A stretch of DNA of 64,000 nucleotides, taken from positions 1 to 64,000 of the forward strand of contig NZ_JACHXQ010000014.1 of the NCBI RefSeq assembly GCF_014192285.1, read 5' to 3'. Positions 14,809-23,509 of the stretch are shown one piece after another. Each line of letters starts with the position of its first letter. The first letter of the stretch is position 1. A program made the position numbers and the translations under genes. The notes under the pieces were generated by a model. That model worked only from the letters and a program-made list of their open reading frames with translations. It was not told the origin of the DNA and did not search any database. Source of the stretch: Halomonas fontilapidosi (lineage in GTDB: Bacteria; Pseudomonadota; Gammaproteobacteria; Pseudomonadales; Halomonadaceae).

Positions 14809-15222
14809 ATGGCGACGCGCCCACCCATCATCATCAATCGACTCGATGCCGAGCGGCTGCAGCGGCTCATCGATGAGGCCGACGAGCATGACGTGGCCGT
14901 GGTCCGCTCCCTTGAAGAGGAACTGGCGCGCGGCGAGGTCGTCGACCCGCAGGAGATTCCCGAGGACGTGGTCAGCATGTGCAGCCAGGTGCAGTTCACC
15001 GACCTGGCGCGTAACCGGCAGATCATCCGCACCCTGGTCTATCCCCATGCGCTGGCCACCACCGAAGACGGTGTCTCGGTGATGGCGCCCGTCGGTGCGG
15101 CCTTGATCGGCCTGCGTATCGGCGACACTATCGATTGGCCGCTACCGGGAGGCCGCGAGGCGCGGCTGCGCATTGATGCCATCCTCTGGCAGCCCGAGAG
15201 GGAAGGCCAGTTCCACCGCTGA
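14809..15222 (+). CDS. rnk: Rnk, regulator of nucleoside diphosphate kinase (GreA/GreB-like)
   Basis: The 137-residue protein has a short N-terminal helical hairpin (RPPIIINRLDAERLQRLIDEA) and a C-terminal FKBP-like domain shared with GreA/GreB (VSMCSQVQFTDL, RIGDTIDWPLPGG, LRIDAILWQPE). Rnk binds RNA polymerase in the secondary-channel region but lacks the long coiled coil needed for transcript cleavage; in Pseudomonas and E. coli it affects nucleoside diphosphate kinase level and alginate. The RBS CAGGAGG lies 6 bases before the ATG. It stands alone. Confidence 0.9.
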   Translation: MATRPPIIINRLDAERLQRLIDEADEHDVAVVRSLEEELARGEVVDPQEIPEDVVSMCSQVQFTDLARNRQIIRTLVYPHALATTEDGVSVMAPVGAALIGLRIGDTIDWPLPGGREARLRIDAILWQPEREGQFHR

Positions 15223-15256
15223 ATCCTGGCCAACCCCGATTACTGGAGGTCTCCGC

Positions 15257-15874
15257 ATGCCCCTCTCGCTATGGTTCTCATTGGCCGCTGTCTGTGCCAT
15301 GGGAGCGATGTCACCCGGCCCCAGCCTGGCCCTGGTCCTTCGTCATACCCTGGGCGGCGGCCGCCTGCCGGGGGTCGCAGCGGCCCTCGCCCATGCCCTG
15401 GGCGTGGGCTTCTATGCGCTGCTCACGGTCTGGGGGCTCGGGGCGCTGATCGTGCGCTTCCCGCTGCTGTTCCAGGCCATTACCTGGGGCGGCGCGGCCT
15501 ATCTGGCGTGGTTGGGCATCAAGGCCCTGCGCGCCGGGCGGGCTGGCGCCCTGGACGCCGAGGCCATGGTCACCAGTCGGCGCCAGGCGGCGCGCGAGGG
15601 CATGCTGGTGGCGCTGGGTAACCCCAAGCTGATCCTCTTTTTCATCGCCCTGCTCAGTCAGTTCGTGACCCCGGACATGAGCCTCGCAGCCAAGGCGCTG
15701 GTCGTCCTCACGGCGATGATCATCGACGGCGGCTGGTACGTGCTGGTGGCGGTGGGGCTATCCCACTCGCGGGTGCTGCCCTGGCTGCAGGCCCGGGCCC
15801 ACTGGCTCAACCGCATCACCGGCGTGCTGCTGCTGGCCCTGGCGCTGCGGGTGGTGGCCGGGCCCATCGCCTGA
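15257..15874 (+). CDS. LysE/RhtB-family amino-acid exporter
   Basis: The start at 15257 is preceded by GGAGGTCTCCGC; the frame is open upstream within rnk. The 205-residue protein has six membrane helices with family motifs: AMSPGPSLALVLRHTLGGGR near the N-terminus, AAYLAWLGIKALRA in the middle, and GMLVALGNPKLILFFIALLSQFV. Members export amino acids such as threonine, homoserine, lysine or arginine. The substrate here is unknown. It lies 35 bases downstream of rnk and may share its transcript. Confidence 0.85.
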   Translation: MPLSLWFSLAAVCAMGAMSPGPSLALVLRHTLGGGRLPGVAAALAHALGVGFYALLTVWGLGALIVRFPLLFQAITWGGAAYLAWLGIKALRAGRAGALDAEAMVTSRRQAAREGMLVALGNPKLILFFIALLSQFVTPDMSLAAKALVVLTAMIIDGGWYVLVAVGLSHSRVLPWLQARAHWLNRITGVLLLALALRVVAGPIA

Positions 15875-15967
15875 GCGATTGCGTTGACGTGTGTCATGCT
15901 CCTGTTCCGGTGACTTAGGTGTATTGCTGATACGCTGAAGTACACTGCCCGGGCGGGAACCCGCAAG

Positions 15968-17200
15968 ATGAATGATCTGACGATGCAGGCGCAACGTCTC
16001 ACTGTGGTGCTCGAGGAGGATCCGGAGGCCGCCGCCACCTTGTCGCTGCAGCTGCGCACGCTCGGCATGGAGTCTCGCTACTGCCGGCATGGCCAGCACC
16101 TGATCGGCGAGGTCATGGCGCGTCGTCCCCAACTGGTGATCATGGCGCTGGAGTTTGGCCAGCAGGATGGCATCTCCATGCTGCGCCGGCTCGCCGAATG
16201 TGGCTATGGCGGTCGCGTGCTGCTGCTCAGCGGCGTCGAGCGCAAGATCGTGCGCATCGCCGAGCGGCTCGGCCAGGCGCTGGGGTTGCAGATGCTGGCG
16301 TCCCTCGACAAGCCGATGCGGCTCATCGAACTGCGCGAGCGCCTCGAAGCGCTGTCCTCGGGCCATGCGCCGCTCGACGATCCCGCTGCTCCGCCTCCCT
16401 GTCGTATCGAGGAGCTGGACCGCGCCTTTGCACGCCAGGAGATCACCCTCCATTACCAGCCCCAGTTCGAGCTGGCCAGTGGCCGGCTGAGCGGCGTGGA
16501 GGCGCTGGTGCGCTGGGCCCATCCCGAGGCGGGTCTGCTGGTGCCCGGCCGTTTCCTGCCACTGCTGACGCCCGACCAGAACCGTCACCTGACCCGCCGC
16601 GTGCTGCAGCTGGCGCTGGAGGATGCCGCCCGCTGGCGTCGCGCCGGCCTCTGCCTGTCGCTGTCGGTCAACGTGACCGCCGATGACCTGATGTGCCCCG
16701 AGCTGCTCTCGCTGATCAGCGAGGAACGCTGCTCGGCGGGCGACACCCCGGTGGTGCTGGAGATCACCGAGACCGCCGCCATGGAAGACGAGCTGCTTGG
16801 CAGTGAGGTCGCGGCCCGCCTGCACCTGGCGGGTCTGGAGGTCTCGGTAGATGACTTCGGGGTGGGCTTCTCATCCCTGGCCCGCCTGCAGCTGCTGCCG
16901 ATCAGTGAATTGAAGGTCGATCGCAGCTTCGTCAGCCAGCTGCTCGAGGATGCCCAGGACGCCGCGATCGTCGAGGCGGTGGCGCTGCTGGGACGCCGGC
17001 TGGGCATCCGGGTGGTGGCCGAGGGCGTCGAGGACCTCGCCTGCCTGGCGCGCCTCGAGCGCTACGGTTGCACGCATGTGCAGGGCTTTGGCCTGGCGCG
17101 GCCCATGCCCGCCTCGGATATCCTGGCACTGGCCGGCGCTCAGTCGCCGATGCGTGCCAGCAGCGTTGCCAGCGGCGCATCGCCGGGCAGCACCCCGTAG
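15968..17200 (+). CDS. EAL-domain c-di-GMP phosphodiesterase with degenerate receiver domain
   Basis: Residues 10-130 form a CheY-like receiver fold, with the acidic pocket EED (16-18) and the conserved Lys115 in LDKP, but the phosphoacceptor Asp is replaced by Ala60 in QLVIMALEF. Residues 145-395 are an EAL domain with YQPQ, GVEALVRW (EAL 178-180), SVNVTADDL, EITET, DDFGVGFSS, LKVDRSF and AEGVE. The catalytic residues seem complete, so the protein should cleave cyclic di-GMP to pGpG. The receiver probably binds a partner without phosphorylation. The gene's 3' end overlaps the convergent acyl-CoA dehydrogenase by 61 bases. Confidence 0.85.
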   Translation: MNDLTMQAQRLTVVLEEDPEAAATLSLQLRTLGMESRYCRHGQHLIGEVMARRPQLVIMALEFGQQDGISMLRRLAECGYGGRVLLLSGVERKIVRIAERLGQALGLQMLASLDKPMRLIELRERLEALSSGHAPLDDPAAPPPCRIEELDRAFARQEITLHYQPQFELASGRLSGVEALVRWAHPEAGLLVPGRFLPLLTPDQNRHLTRRVLQLALEDAARWRRAGLCLSLSVNVTADDLMCPELLSLISEERCSAGDTPVVLEITETAAMEDELLGSEVAARLHLAGLEVSVDDFGVGFSSLARLQLLPISELKVDRSFVSQLLEDAQDAAIVEAVALLGRRLGIRVVAEGVEDLACLARLERYGCTHVQGFGLARPMPASDILALAGAQSPMRASSVASGASPGSTP

Positions 17201-18792
17201 GCGGGGCCGGCCTCGTCACCCAGCCGCGAGCGGCAGAAGGTCTCGGCCACCTCCGGCGGGGCATGGCGCAGCAGCAGGGCAGCCTGGAGGCACTGGGCCA
17301 GCCGCTGGGTGAGCCAGCGCGCGCGTGGCTCCAGCGCCTCGGGTGGCGCGGCCAGTTCCGCGTCCAACTGGGCGAGGGCGCTGTCGAGCTCGGCCTGCTG
17401 GCCACGCAGCGCAGTGAATTCGGCCTGCAGCGCCGCCAGTGATTCGGGGTGGCGGTCAAGCACCCGCAGCAGGTCCAGGCAGATCACGTTGCCCGAGCCC
17501 TCCCAGATCGAATTGACCGGCGCTTCGCGATAGAGCCGCGCCAACGGCGCCTCCTCCACATAGCCGATCCCGCCCAGGCACTCCATCGCTTCTGCCATGA
17601 AGGCCGGCGTGCGCTTGTTGTGCCAGTACTTGGCCAGCGTTGGCAGCAGCCGCGACAGGGCTCGCTCCTGGTCATCGCCACGGGCACCGCCATCGAAGGC
17701 CCGAGCGGTGCGCATCACCAGTGCCAGGCCGGCCTCCACCTCCAGCGCCATGTCGGCCAGCAGCACCCGCATCAGCGGCTGCTCGGCCAGCGCCCGGCCG
17801 AAGGCGTGACGCTCCCGGACATGCTGCCAGGCCTCCGTCAGGGCCTGACGCATCATGCCCACCGGCGCCGTGGCGGCATCCAGTCGCGTCTGCTGGACCA
17901 TCTCCAGGATGCTTGCGATACCCCGGCCCGGCTCGCCCACCGGCTCGGCCAGGGCGCCGTGGTACTCGATCTCCGCCGAGGCATTGGCGCGATTGCCGCA
18001 CTTCTCCTTGAGGCGCTGCAGTTCAATGGCGTTGCGCTCGCCCTCCGCGGTGACGCGCGGCACCAGGAAACAGGTGAGGCCCTCAGCGGTGCGCGCCAGG
18101 GTCAGGAAGGCGTCGGACATGGGCGCGCTGCAGAACCATTTATGGCCGGTCAGCCGCCAGCCATCCGCCGTGCACTCGGCACGGGTGGTATTGGCGCGCA
18201 CGTCGCTGCCGCCCTGCTTCTCGGTCATTGCCATACCGAAGGTCAGCCCGGTTTTCTCCTGGGCGGGCAGCACGCGCGGGTCATAGTCCCAGGACAGCAG
18301 TCCCGGCGCCCACTGGGCTTCGACGGCACGCGTCTGGCGCAGCACCGGCAGGGCGGCATGGGTCATGGTGACTGGGCAGCAGAAGCCGGGCTCGGCCTGG
18401 GTCAGCAGGTACAGGGCGGCGACATGCGCCTGGTGGCCGCCGCCTCCCTCCTCCTGCCAGGCCACCGCGTGCCAGCCATCGTCGAAGGCCAGGTGCATCA
18501 GCTCATGATAGGCGGGGTGGTAGGTCACCTCATCAAGCCGCCGACCGTGACGGTCGAAGAGGCGCAGTTCGGGCGGGTGACGGTTGGCCGCCTCGCCGAG
18601 CTCTTGGACACGGACGCTGCCGACCTCGCGTCCCAGCGGGGCGAGACGCCTGGCGACCCAGTCCGGCGCCTCGCGGGCCAGGGCTTCCAGCAGCGGGATA
18701 TCCTCGCCGAGCCGGTCGTGGTCCTCGGGCGGCGAGGGCTGGTTGGTCACTTCGTGGGTGGCCAATTGAGGGCGGGGAGCGGGGTCGGTCAT
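17140..18792 (-). CDS. AidB-like acyl-CoA dehydrogenase
   Basis: The start is placed at 18792 (MTDPAPRPQLATHEVTNQPSP), matching the AidB N-terminus, where THEVxNQPxP is conserved; the frame runs further upstream without support. The 550 residues fit AidB (about 540). Segments seen: GMAMTEKQGGSDVRANTTRAE (FAD binding), GHKWFCSAPMSDAFLTLARTAEGLTCFLVPR, and GGIGYVEEAPLARLYREAPVNSIWEGSGNVICLDLLR. AidB is induced by alkylating agents and binds DNA and flavin; it may protect DNA or degrade alkylating compounds. The gene stands alone and converges on the EAL gene with a 61-base overlap. Confidence 0.87.
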   Translation of the reverse strand: MTDPAPRPQLATHEVTNQPSPPEDHDRLGEDIPLLEALAREAPDWVARRLAPLGREVGSVRVQELGEAANRHPPELRLFDRHGRRLDEVTYHPAYHELMHLAFDDGWHAVAWQEEGGGGHQAHVAALYLLTQAEPGFCCPVTMTHAALPVLRQTRAVEAQWAPGLLSWDYDPRVLPAQEKTGLTFGMAMTEKQGGSDVRANTTRAECTADGWRLTGHKWFCSAPMSDAFLTLARTAEGLTCFLVPRVTAEGERNAIELQRLKEKCGNRANASAEIEYHGALAEPVGEPGRGIASILEMVQQTRLDAATAPVGMMRQALTEAWQHVRERHAFGRALAEQPLMRVLLADMALEVEAGLALVMRTARAFDGGARGDDQERALSRLLPTLAKYWHNKRTPAFMAEAMECLGGIGYVEEAPLARLYREAPVNSIWEGSGNVICLDLLRVLDRHPESLAALQAEFTALRGQQAELDSALAQLDAELAAPPEALEPRARWLTQRLAQCLQAALLLRHAPPEVAETFCRSRLGDEAGPAYGVLPGDAPLATLLARIGD

Positions 18793-18913
18793 GGTCGAGC
18801 TCCACGGATGACATCTGTCATGAGCATGGATGTCACCCCGTGAGCGGTCAACGCGCGGCGTGACGCTGCCGCCGTGACTGGGTAGGCTGAAGGCATTCTC
18901 CCGGGAGCCTCTC

Positions 18914-19462
18914 ATGACCGCCGATGCGACCTTGCCCGACTCGTTGCCCGAGCCGCACATCGCCGATGAACAGATCCAGCTGGTGGATGCCCGTAATCGC
19001 CCCTGCGGCAGCGCTCGCCGGGCTGCCATGCGCCGCTTCCGGTTCTGGCATCGGGCGACCTATGTGGTGGTGCGCAACCGTCGTGACGAGATCTGCGTGC
19101 AGCGTCGCACCCTGACCAAGGAGGTCTTTCCGGGCGGGTTGGACCTCGCCGCCGGCGGCGTGGTGGGGGCCGGCGAGGCGGTGCATGTGGCGGCCCGTCG
19201 CGAGCTGGCCGAGGAGCTCGGCATCCGGGGCGTGCCGCTGCGCCAGGTGGGCGAGTTCGTCCATGACGCGGGCGGCAACCATATCTTCGGCAGCCTCTTC
19301 CTGGTCGACCACGATGGCCCGCTGACGCTGCAGGCCGAGGAAGTGGCCGAGGCCTTCTGGCTGCCCCCCGCCGAGGCGCTGGCGCTCGACGGCGTGACCC
19401 CGGATACCCGCCAGGCGCTTCAGGTCCTGCTGGCCGGTGGCGCGCTGGAGACCGGACGATGA
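18914..19462 (+). CDS. Nudix hydrolase, YfcD-like
   Basis: This is a 182-residue protein with an isopentenyl-diphosphate-isomerase-like Nudix fold. The Nudix box is complete: GGVVGAGEAVHVAARRELAEELG (about residues 77-99), with the REUxEE core in RRELAEELG. The N-terminus (EQIQLVDARNRPCGSARRAAMRRFRFWHRATYVVVRN) is like YfcD. Nudix enzymes hydrolyse nucleoside diphosphate derivatives; the substrate is unknown. Its stop overlaps the MoxR start (ATGA), coupling it to the downstream trio, an arrangement that may be local. Confidence 0.85.
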   Translation: MTADATLPDSLPEPHIADEQIQLVDARNRPCGSARRAAMRRFRFWHRATYVVVRNRRDEICVQRRTLTKEVFPGGLDLAAGGVVGAGEAVHVAARRELAEELGIRGVPLRQVGEFVHDAGGNHIFGSLFLVDHDGPLTLQAEEVAEAFWLPPAEALALDGVTPDTRQALQVLLAGGALETGR

Positions 19463-20385
19463 ACCGGCCGGAGCGGCTTTCCGAGCTGGACGCGGTGCTT
19501 GCCGCCCTGGAAGGGGTCGTGCTCGGCAAGAGCCGGGAGGTGCGCCTGGCGCTCTGCTGTCTGCTGGCCCGCGGCCACCTGCTGATCGAGGATCTTCCGG
19601 GGCTCGGCAAGACCACCCTGGCCCAGGCACTGGCGCGGGTTACCGGACTGGACATGCAGCGCCTGCAGTTCACCAGTGATCTGCTGCCTGCCGACGTGCT
19701 CGGGGTCTCGGTGTTCGACCCGCATGAGGCGCGCTTCCGCTTCCATCCCGGGCCGGTCTTTCATGGCCTGGTGCTGGCCGACGAGATCAACCGGGCCACG
19801 CCCAAGACCCAGAGTGCGTTACTCGAGGCGATGGAGGAGGGTCGCGTGACCGTGGAGGGCGAGACCCGGGCCTTGCCCGAGCCTTTCTTCGTGATCGCCA
19901 CTCAGAATCCCCAGGAGCAGGCCGGCACCTTCCCCCTGCCGGAGTCGCAGCTCGACCGCTTCCTGATGCGTCTCTCGCTGGGCTATCCCGATCCCCGGGC
20001 CGAGCGCGAGATCCTGCGCGGCCAGGCTGGACGCGTGAAGCTCGAGGCGTTGATGTCGCTGCTCGATGCCGAGCGCCTGCGCGGCTGGCAGGCGCGGCTG
20101 GACAAGGTCCATGTGGCCGACGCCCTGCTCGACTACGTGCAGGCCCTGGCCGCGGCCAGCCGCGAGCATCCCGAGCTGGCCTGGGGGCTCTCCACCCGCG
20201 GGGTGCTGGCTTTGCTCCAGGCGGCCCGGGGCTGGGCGCTGCTCGAGGGGCGCGACCATGTGCTGCCGGAGGATGTCCAGGCGGTATGGATACCCGTGAC
20301 GGGCCACCGACTGAGCAGTGGCCCCCGGGAGGAGGGTGAGGCGCTTGCCCGCCACCTGCTGACCCGCGTGGCGGTGATGGGGTGA
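19459..20385 (+). CDS. MoxR-family AAA+ ATPase
   Basis: The 308-residue protein has the MoxR AAA+ module: Walker A in DLPGLGKTTLAQ (residues 45-56), Walker B in LVLADEINRA (Asp108, Glu109), then VTVEGETRALPEPFFVIATQNP with sensor 1 Asn, and the C-terminal AAA lid. MoxR proteins act as chaperones that assemble or activate partner complexes, usually with a VWA or DUF58 protein. Here the partner is the DUF58 protein encoded next, overlapping by four bases, followed by a transglutaminase. The three occur together across many bacteria. Confidence 0.9.
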   Translation: MNRPERLSELDAVLAALEGVVLGKSREVRLALCCLLARGHLLIEDLPGLGKTTLAQALARVTGLDMQRLQFTSDLLPADVLGVSVFDPHEARFRFHPGPVFHGLVLADEINRATPKTQSALLEAMEEGRVTVEGETRALPEPFFVIATQNPQEQAGTFPLPESQLDRFLMRLSLGYPDPRAEREILRGQAGRVKLEALMSLLDAERLRGWQARLDKVHVADALLDYVQALAAASREHPELAWGLSTRGVLALLQAARGWALLEGRDHVLPEDVQAVWIPVTGHRLSSGPREEGEALARHLLTRVAVMG

Positions 20386-21338
20386 GCGTGGCCACCGTGG
20401 CGCCAAGCGGTCCCCGCCGTCATGGACGATTGCGCCATTGGTGGCTGCGTCGCCTGGCCGCCTCAATCGAAACCCCGCTGCCTCAGCGTCGGCTGTTCCT
20501 GATCCCCACCCGCTTCGGTCTGGGCTGGGCGGTGCTGGTGGTGGTGCTGCTGCTGTTTGGCATCAACTACCAGAACAGCCTGGCCTACGGGCTGGCCTTC
20601 TGGCTTTTCAGCGTCGGTGTGGTAGCGCTGCTGCGCGGCTGGCTCAACCTGCTTGGCGTCATTCCGGGGCTGCGCCTGCCCCGCGAGGCGTTCGCCGGCG
20701 GCGAGACGCGGCTGGGGGTGGTGCTGAAGGCGCGCCGCGAGCGTACGGCCCTCGAGCTGCAATGCGACGGCGCCCGGGGACGGGTGGATATCGTCGACGG
20801 CCAAGGTGACACCGAACTGGCCTTGCCGACGCCCCGGCGGGGTGTCCAGGTGCTGCCGTGGCTGCGCCTCGAGACGCGCTGGCCGCTGGGGCTGGTCCGG
20901 GTGGTGGCCTGGGTTCGACACGATGCCGAGCTGCTGGTCTGGCCCCAGCCGCGCGAGGAGGACGAGCCCGCGGTGCACCACGGCGGGGTGGGCCTGGAAG
21001 CCAGCGACTTCGCGGGACTGCGCCGCTTTCAGCCCGGCGATAGCCCCGGGCGGGTGGCCTGGAAACAGTGGAGCCGCACTGGCGTGCTCGCCACCAAGGT
21101 GTTCAGCGTGCCACCGCGACAGCAGCTGTGGCTGGATTACGATGCCTGCCGCGGCGACCCGGAGCGGCGCCTCTCGGTGCTCTGCGCCCGGGTGTTGGCC
21201 CATCATCGTGCCGGCGACCGCTATGGCCTCAGGCTGCCTGGCGTCACCCTGGCCCAGGGCGAGGGGGAAGCCCAGCGTCGCCGGGCGCTGGATGCCCTGG
21301 CGCGCTTCCCGGCCACGGGTGACAAGGGGGACCGATGA
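20382..21338 (+). CDS. DUF58 domain-containing membrane protein
   Basis: This is a 318-residue protein with two hydrophobic segments near the N-terminus (FGLGWAVLVVVLLLFGINYQNSLAYGLAFWLFSVGVVALLRGWLNLL). The C-terminal half carries the DUF58 signature ASDFAGLRRFQPGDSPGRVAWKQWSRTGVLATKVFSV, a vWA-like fold. DUF58 proteins are partners of MoxR ATPases. The GTG start overlaps the MoxR stop and its own stop overlaps the start of the transglutaminase gene. The function of the trio is unsettled; envelope processing is a common proposal. Confidence 0.87.
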   Translation: MSVATVAPSGPRRHGRLRHWWLRRLAASIETPLPQRRLFLIPTRFGLGWAVLVVVLLLFGINYQNSLAYGLAFWLFSVGVVALLRGWLNLLGVIPGLRLPREAFAGGETRLGVVLKARRERTALELQCDGARGRVDIVDGQGDTELALPTPRRGVQVLPWLRLETRWPLGLVRVVAWVRHDAELLVWPQPREEDEPAVHHGGVGLEASDFAGLRRFQPGDSPGRVAWKQWSRTGVLATKVFSVPPRQQLWLDYDACRGDPERRLSVLCARVLAHHRAGDRYGLRLPGVTLAQGEGEAQRRRALDALARFPATGDKGDR

Positions 21339-23464
21339 GCGTGCGATCTGCCCGGCTGGCTGTGCCGGCGGTGCTGGCGGATGGCCGGGGGCTGAGCGGG
21401 GGCATGTTGCGCCAGCTGTTCATCGGGCAGTGCCTGGTGCTGGCCCTGCACCTGGCCTGGATGCCGGCCTGGCTGGCGGGACTGGCCCTGGTGGTGGCCG
21501 GCTATCGGTTCGTGCAGCTACGCCGCGGCCTGCCGCGTGCCGGCATTCTGCTGCGGCTGGCCGCCGTGGGCGGCCTGGTGCTGGCGCTCTGGCTGCAGTT
21601 CGGCACCCTGGGCAGCATGGATGGGCTGGTGGGCCTGCTGCTCGGCGTCTACCTGCTCAAGCTGCTCGAGACCCATGATCGGCGCGATGCCCGGGTGGTG
21701 GTGGTGATCGGTCTGGTGACGACGGCCGTGGCCTTCCTCCACGACCAGGGGATTCCCATGGCCGCGGGCGCCCTGCTGGCGGTCGCCTGGCTGCTGCAGT
21801 CGCTGGTGTGGCTCTCCGGTGCCTCCGGCCGTCGCCAGGCCTGGCGGGAGACGGCCTGGCTGCTGGTGCTCTCGGCCCCGTTGATGGCGCTGCTGTTCGT
21901 GAGTTTTCCTCGGCTGGGGCCGCTATGGAGCATGCCCCAGATGGACCGGGCCGCTACCGGCCTGACCGATACCATCTCGCCGGGCGACATCGCCGAACTC
22001 TCGCGCAGTGATGCACGGGCCTTCCGGGCCCGCTTCGAGGGCCGTGAGCCGACGCCCGACGAGCGCTACTGGCGGGTCTACACCCTCTCGCACTTCGACG
22101 GCACCCGCTGGTCGCGGGTCACCCCCGACCAGCTGGCGGCAACCCTCGGGCGTCCGGTCGATGCCTTTGTCGAGGTGGGCACTCGTTCCCCCTGGCAGTC
22201 GCATGAGGGCGAGCATTTCAACGCCGAGCTGTTGCTGGAGCCCGACAGCCGCCCCTGGCGGCCCTCGCTGGGTACGCCGCTGGAAAGCGACAGCCGCCAG
22301 CGGTACCTGGCCGATGGCACCCTGGAGGGGCTGACCCCGCTGAGCTCACGCAGCCTGCTGAAGCTTGCCAGCAGCGCAGCACCGCCGGCCAATCAGGACC
22401 CCGCCGGGGCGCGCTGGAACCGCCTGCTGCCCGACGACACCAACCCGCGCACCCGGGCACTGGCCGAGCGCCTGTGGCGGGAAAACGGTGGCGACCCGGA
22501 CGCCTACCTCGCGGCGATGATGGCGCGTTTCGGCGAGGCCCCGTATCGCTATACGCTCTCGCCGCCGCGGCTTTTCGGCGACCATCGTGTCGATGATTTC
22601 CTGTTCGACAGCCAGGCCGGCTACTGCACCTATTACGCCTCGGCGGCCGCCGTGATGGCGCGGATGGCCGGTATTCCGGCGCGGGTGGTCGCGGGGTTCC
22701 TGGGTGGCGAGCGGCACCCGGACGGCCACTTCACGGTCAGAGACTATGACGCCCATGCCTGGGTCGAGGTGTGGCGCAACGGTGCCTGGCGGCGCCTGGA
22801 TCCTACCGCGGTCATTGCGCCGGAGCGCATTGAACAGGGCCCTCAAGCGGTCGATGACGGCGCGGAAGCGTTCCTGGCGGACGCTCGCTTCTCTCCGCTG
22901 CACATGCGCGAGGTGGGCTGGGCGAACCGCCTGCGTCTGGAGTGGGAACGCCTGGAGTACCGCTGGCAGCGTGGCGTGATCGGTTACCAGCGTGAATCGC
23001 GTCGTTCGCTGATGGCGCAGCTGGTCAGCGGATGGCGCGCGACCTGGGCCTGGCTGGAAGCTCGGCTGCCTGGCAGTGGCGTGATGGCGACCGCACTGGG
23101 CCTGATGGTCGTGCTGGTGGCGACGGCGGGCCTCGCCTGGCTGGCCCGACATGGCTGCCAATACCGCCGGCGACGGCGCGACGTGCGATGGCTGGTAGGC
23201 CGTCTTCAGGCCCGGCTGGCGCGCCGGGGTCTTGGGGCCCGTCCGGGCGAGTCGCCTGCTGCCCACCTGCGGCGCGTTGCCCCCTGGGCCGGACCGGCGG
23301 GGCGGGCCCTCAACGACTGCGCACAGGACCTCGAGCGGCTGGCCTATGCCCCCCTCGAGGAACGGGAACGCCACCAGCGTCGACGGCGGCTGGCGGAGCG
23401 AGTCGCCGAGGTGCGCCGGCGCCTGCCTCGGCAACGGCATGGGTCAGGCGGGGCTGGTGCGTGA
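21335..23464 (+). CDS. TgpA-like membrane transglutaminase
   Basis: The 709-residue protein has about six transmembrane helices in the first 190 residues, a periplasmic region, and a transglutaminase core with Cys near 430 (QAGYCTYYASAAAVMARMAGIPARVVAGFLGG), His near 473 (YDAHAWVEVW) and Asp near 488 (RRLDPTAV). A further membrane segment near 585-605 (VMATALGLMVVLVATAGLAWLA) is followed by a cytoplasmic C-terminal tail of about 100 residues. TgpA of Pseudomonas aeruginosa, a member of this family, is essential and faces the periplasm. It is the third gene of the MoxR-DUF58 set, overlapping by four bases. Confidence 0.88.
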   Translation: MSVRSARLAVPAVLADGRGLSGGMLRQLFIGQCLVLALHLAWMPAWLAGLALVVAGYRFVQLRRGLPRAGILLRLAAVGGLVLALWLQFGTLGSMDGLVGLLLGVYLLKLLETHDRRDARVVVVIGLVTTAVAFLHDQGIPMAAGALLAVAWLLQSLVWLSGASGRRQAWRETAWLLVLSAPLMALLFVSFPRLGPLWSMPQMDRAATGLTDTISPGDIAELSRSDARAFRARFEGREPTPDERYWRVYTLSHFDGTRWSRVTPDQLAATLGRPVDAFVEVGTRSPWQSHEGEHFNAELLLEPDSRPWRPSLGTPLESDSRQRYLADGTLEGLTPLSSRSLLKLASSAAPPANQDPAGARWNRLLPDDTNPRTRALAERLWRENGGDPDAYLAAMMARFGEAPYRYTLSPPRLFGDHRVDDFLFDSQAGYCTYYASAAAVMARMAGIPARVVAGFLGGERHPDGHFTVRDYDAHAWVEVWRNGAWRRLDPTAVIAPERIEQGPQAVDDGAEAFLADARFSPLHMREVGWANRLRLEWERLEYRWQRGVIGYQRESRRSLMAQLVSGWRATWAWLEARLPGSGVMATALGLMVVLVATAGLAWLARHGCQYRRRRRDVRWLVGRLQARLARRGLGARPGESPAAHLRRVAPWAGPAGRALNDCAQDLERLAYAPLEERERHQRRRRLAERVAEVRRRLPRQRHGSGGAGA

Positions 23465-23509
23465 AAGGCCGGCGTGTCATCGTAACGGGCAAGAGAGCGA
23501 GACTGATCC

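Noticed and set aside
15758..16825. 355-residue minus-strand frame opposite the EAL gene
   Set aside because: Composition is Gln/His/Arg-rich antisense of a clear EAL coding region.
17449..18843. 464-residue plus-strand frame opposite the acyl-CoA dehydrogenase
   Set aside because: Antisense of a gene with strong motifs; no domain seen.
22346..23440. 364-residue minus-strand frame opposite the transglutaminase
   Set aside because: Antisense shadow; no hydrophobic or catalytic pattern.
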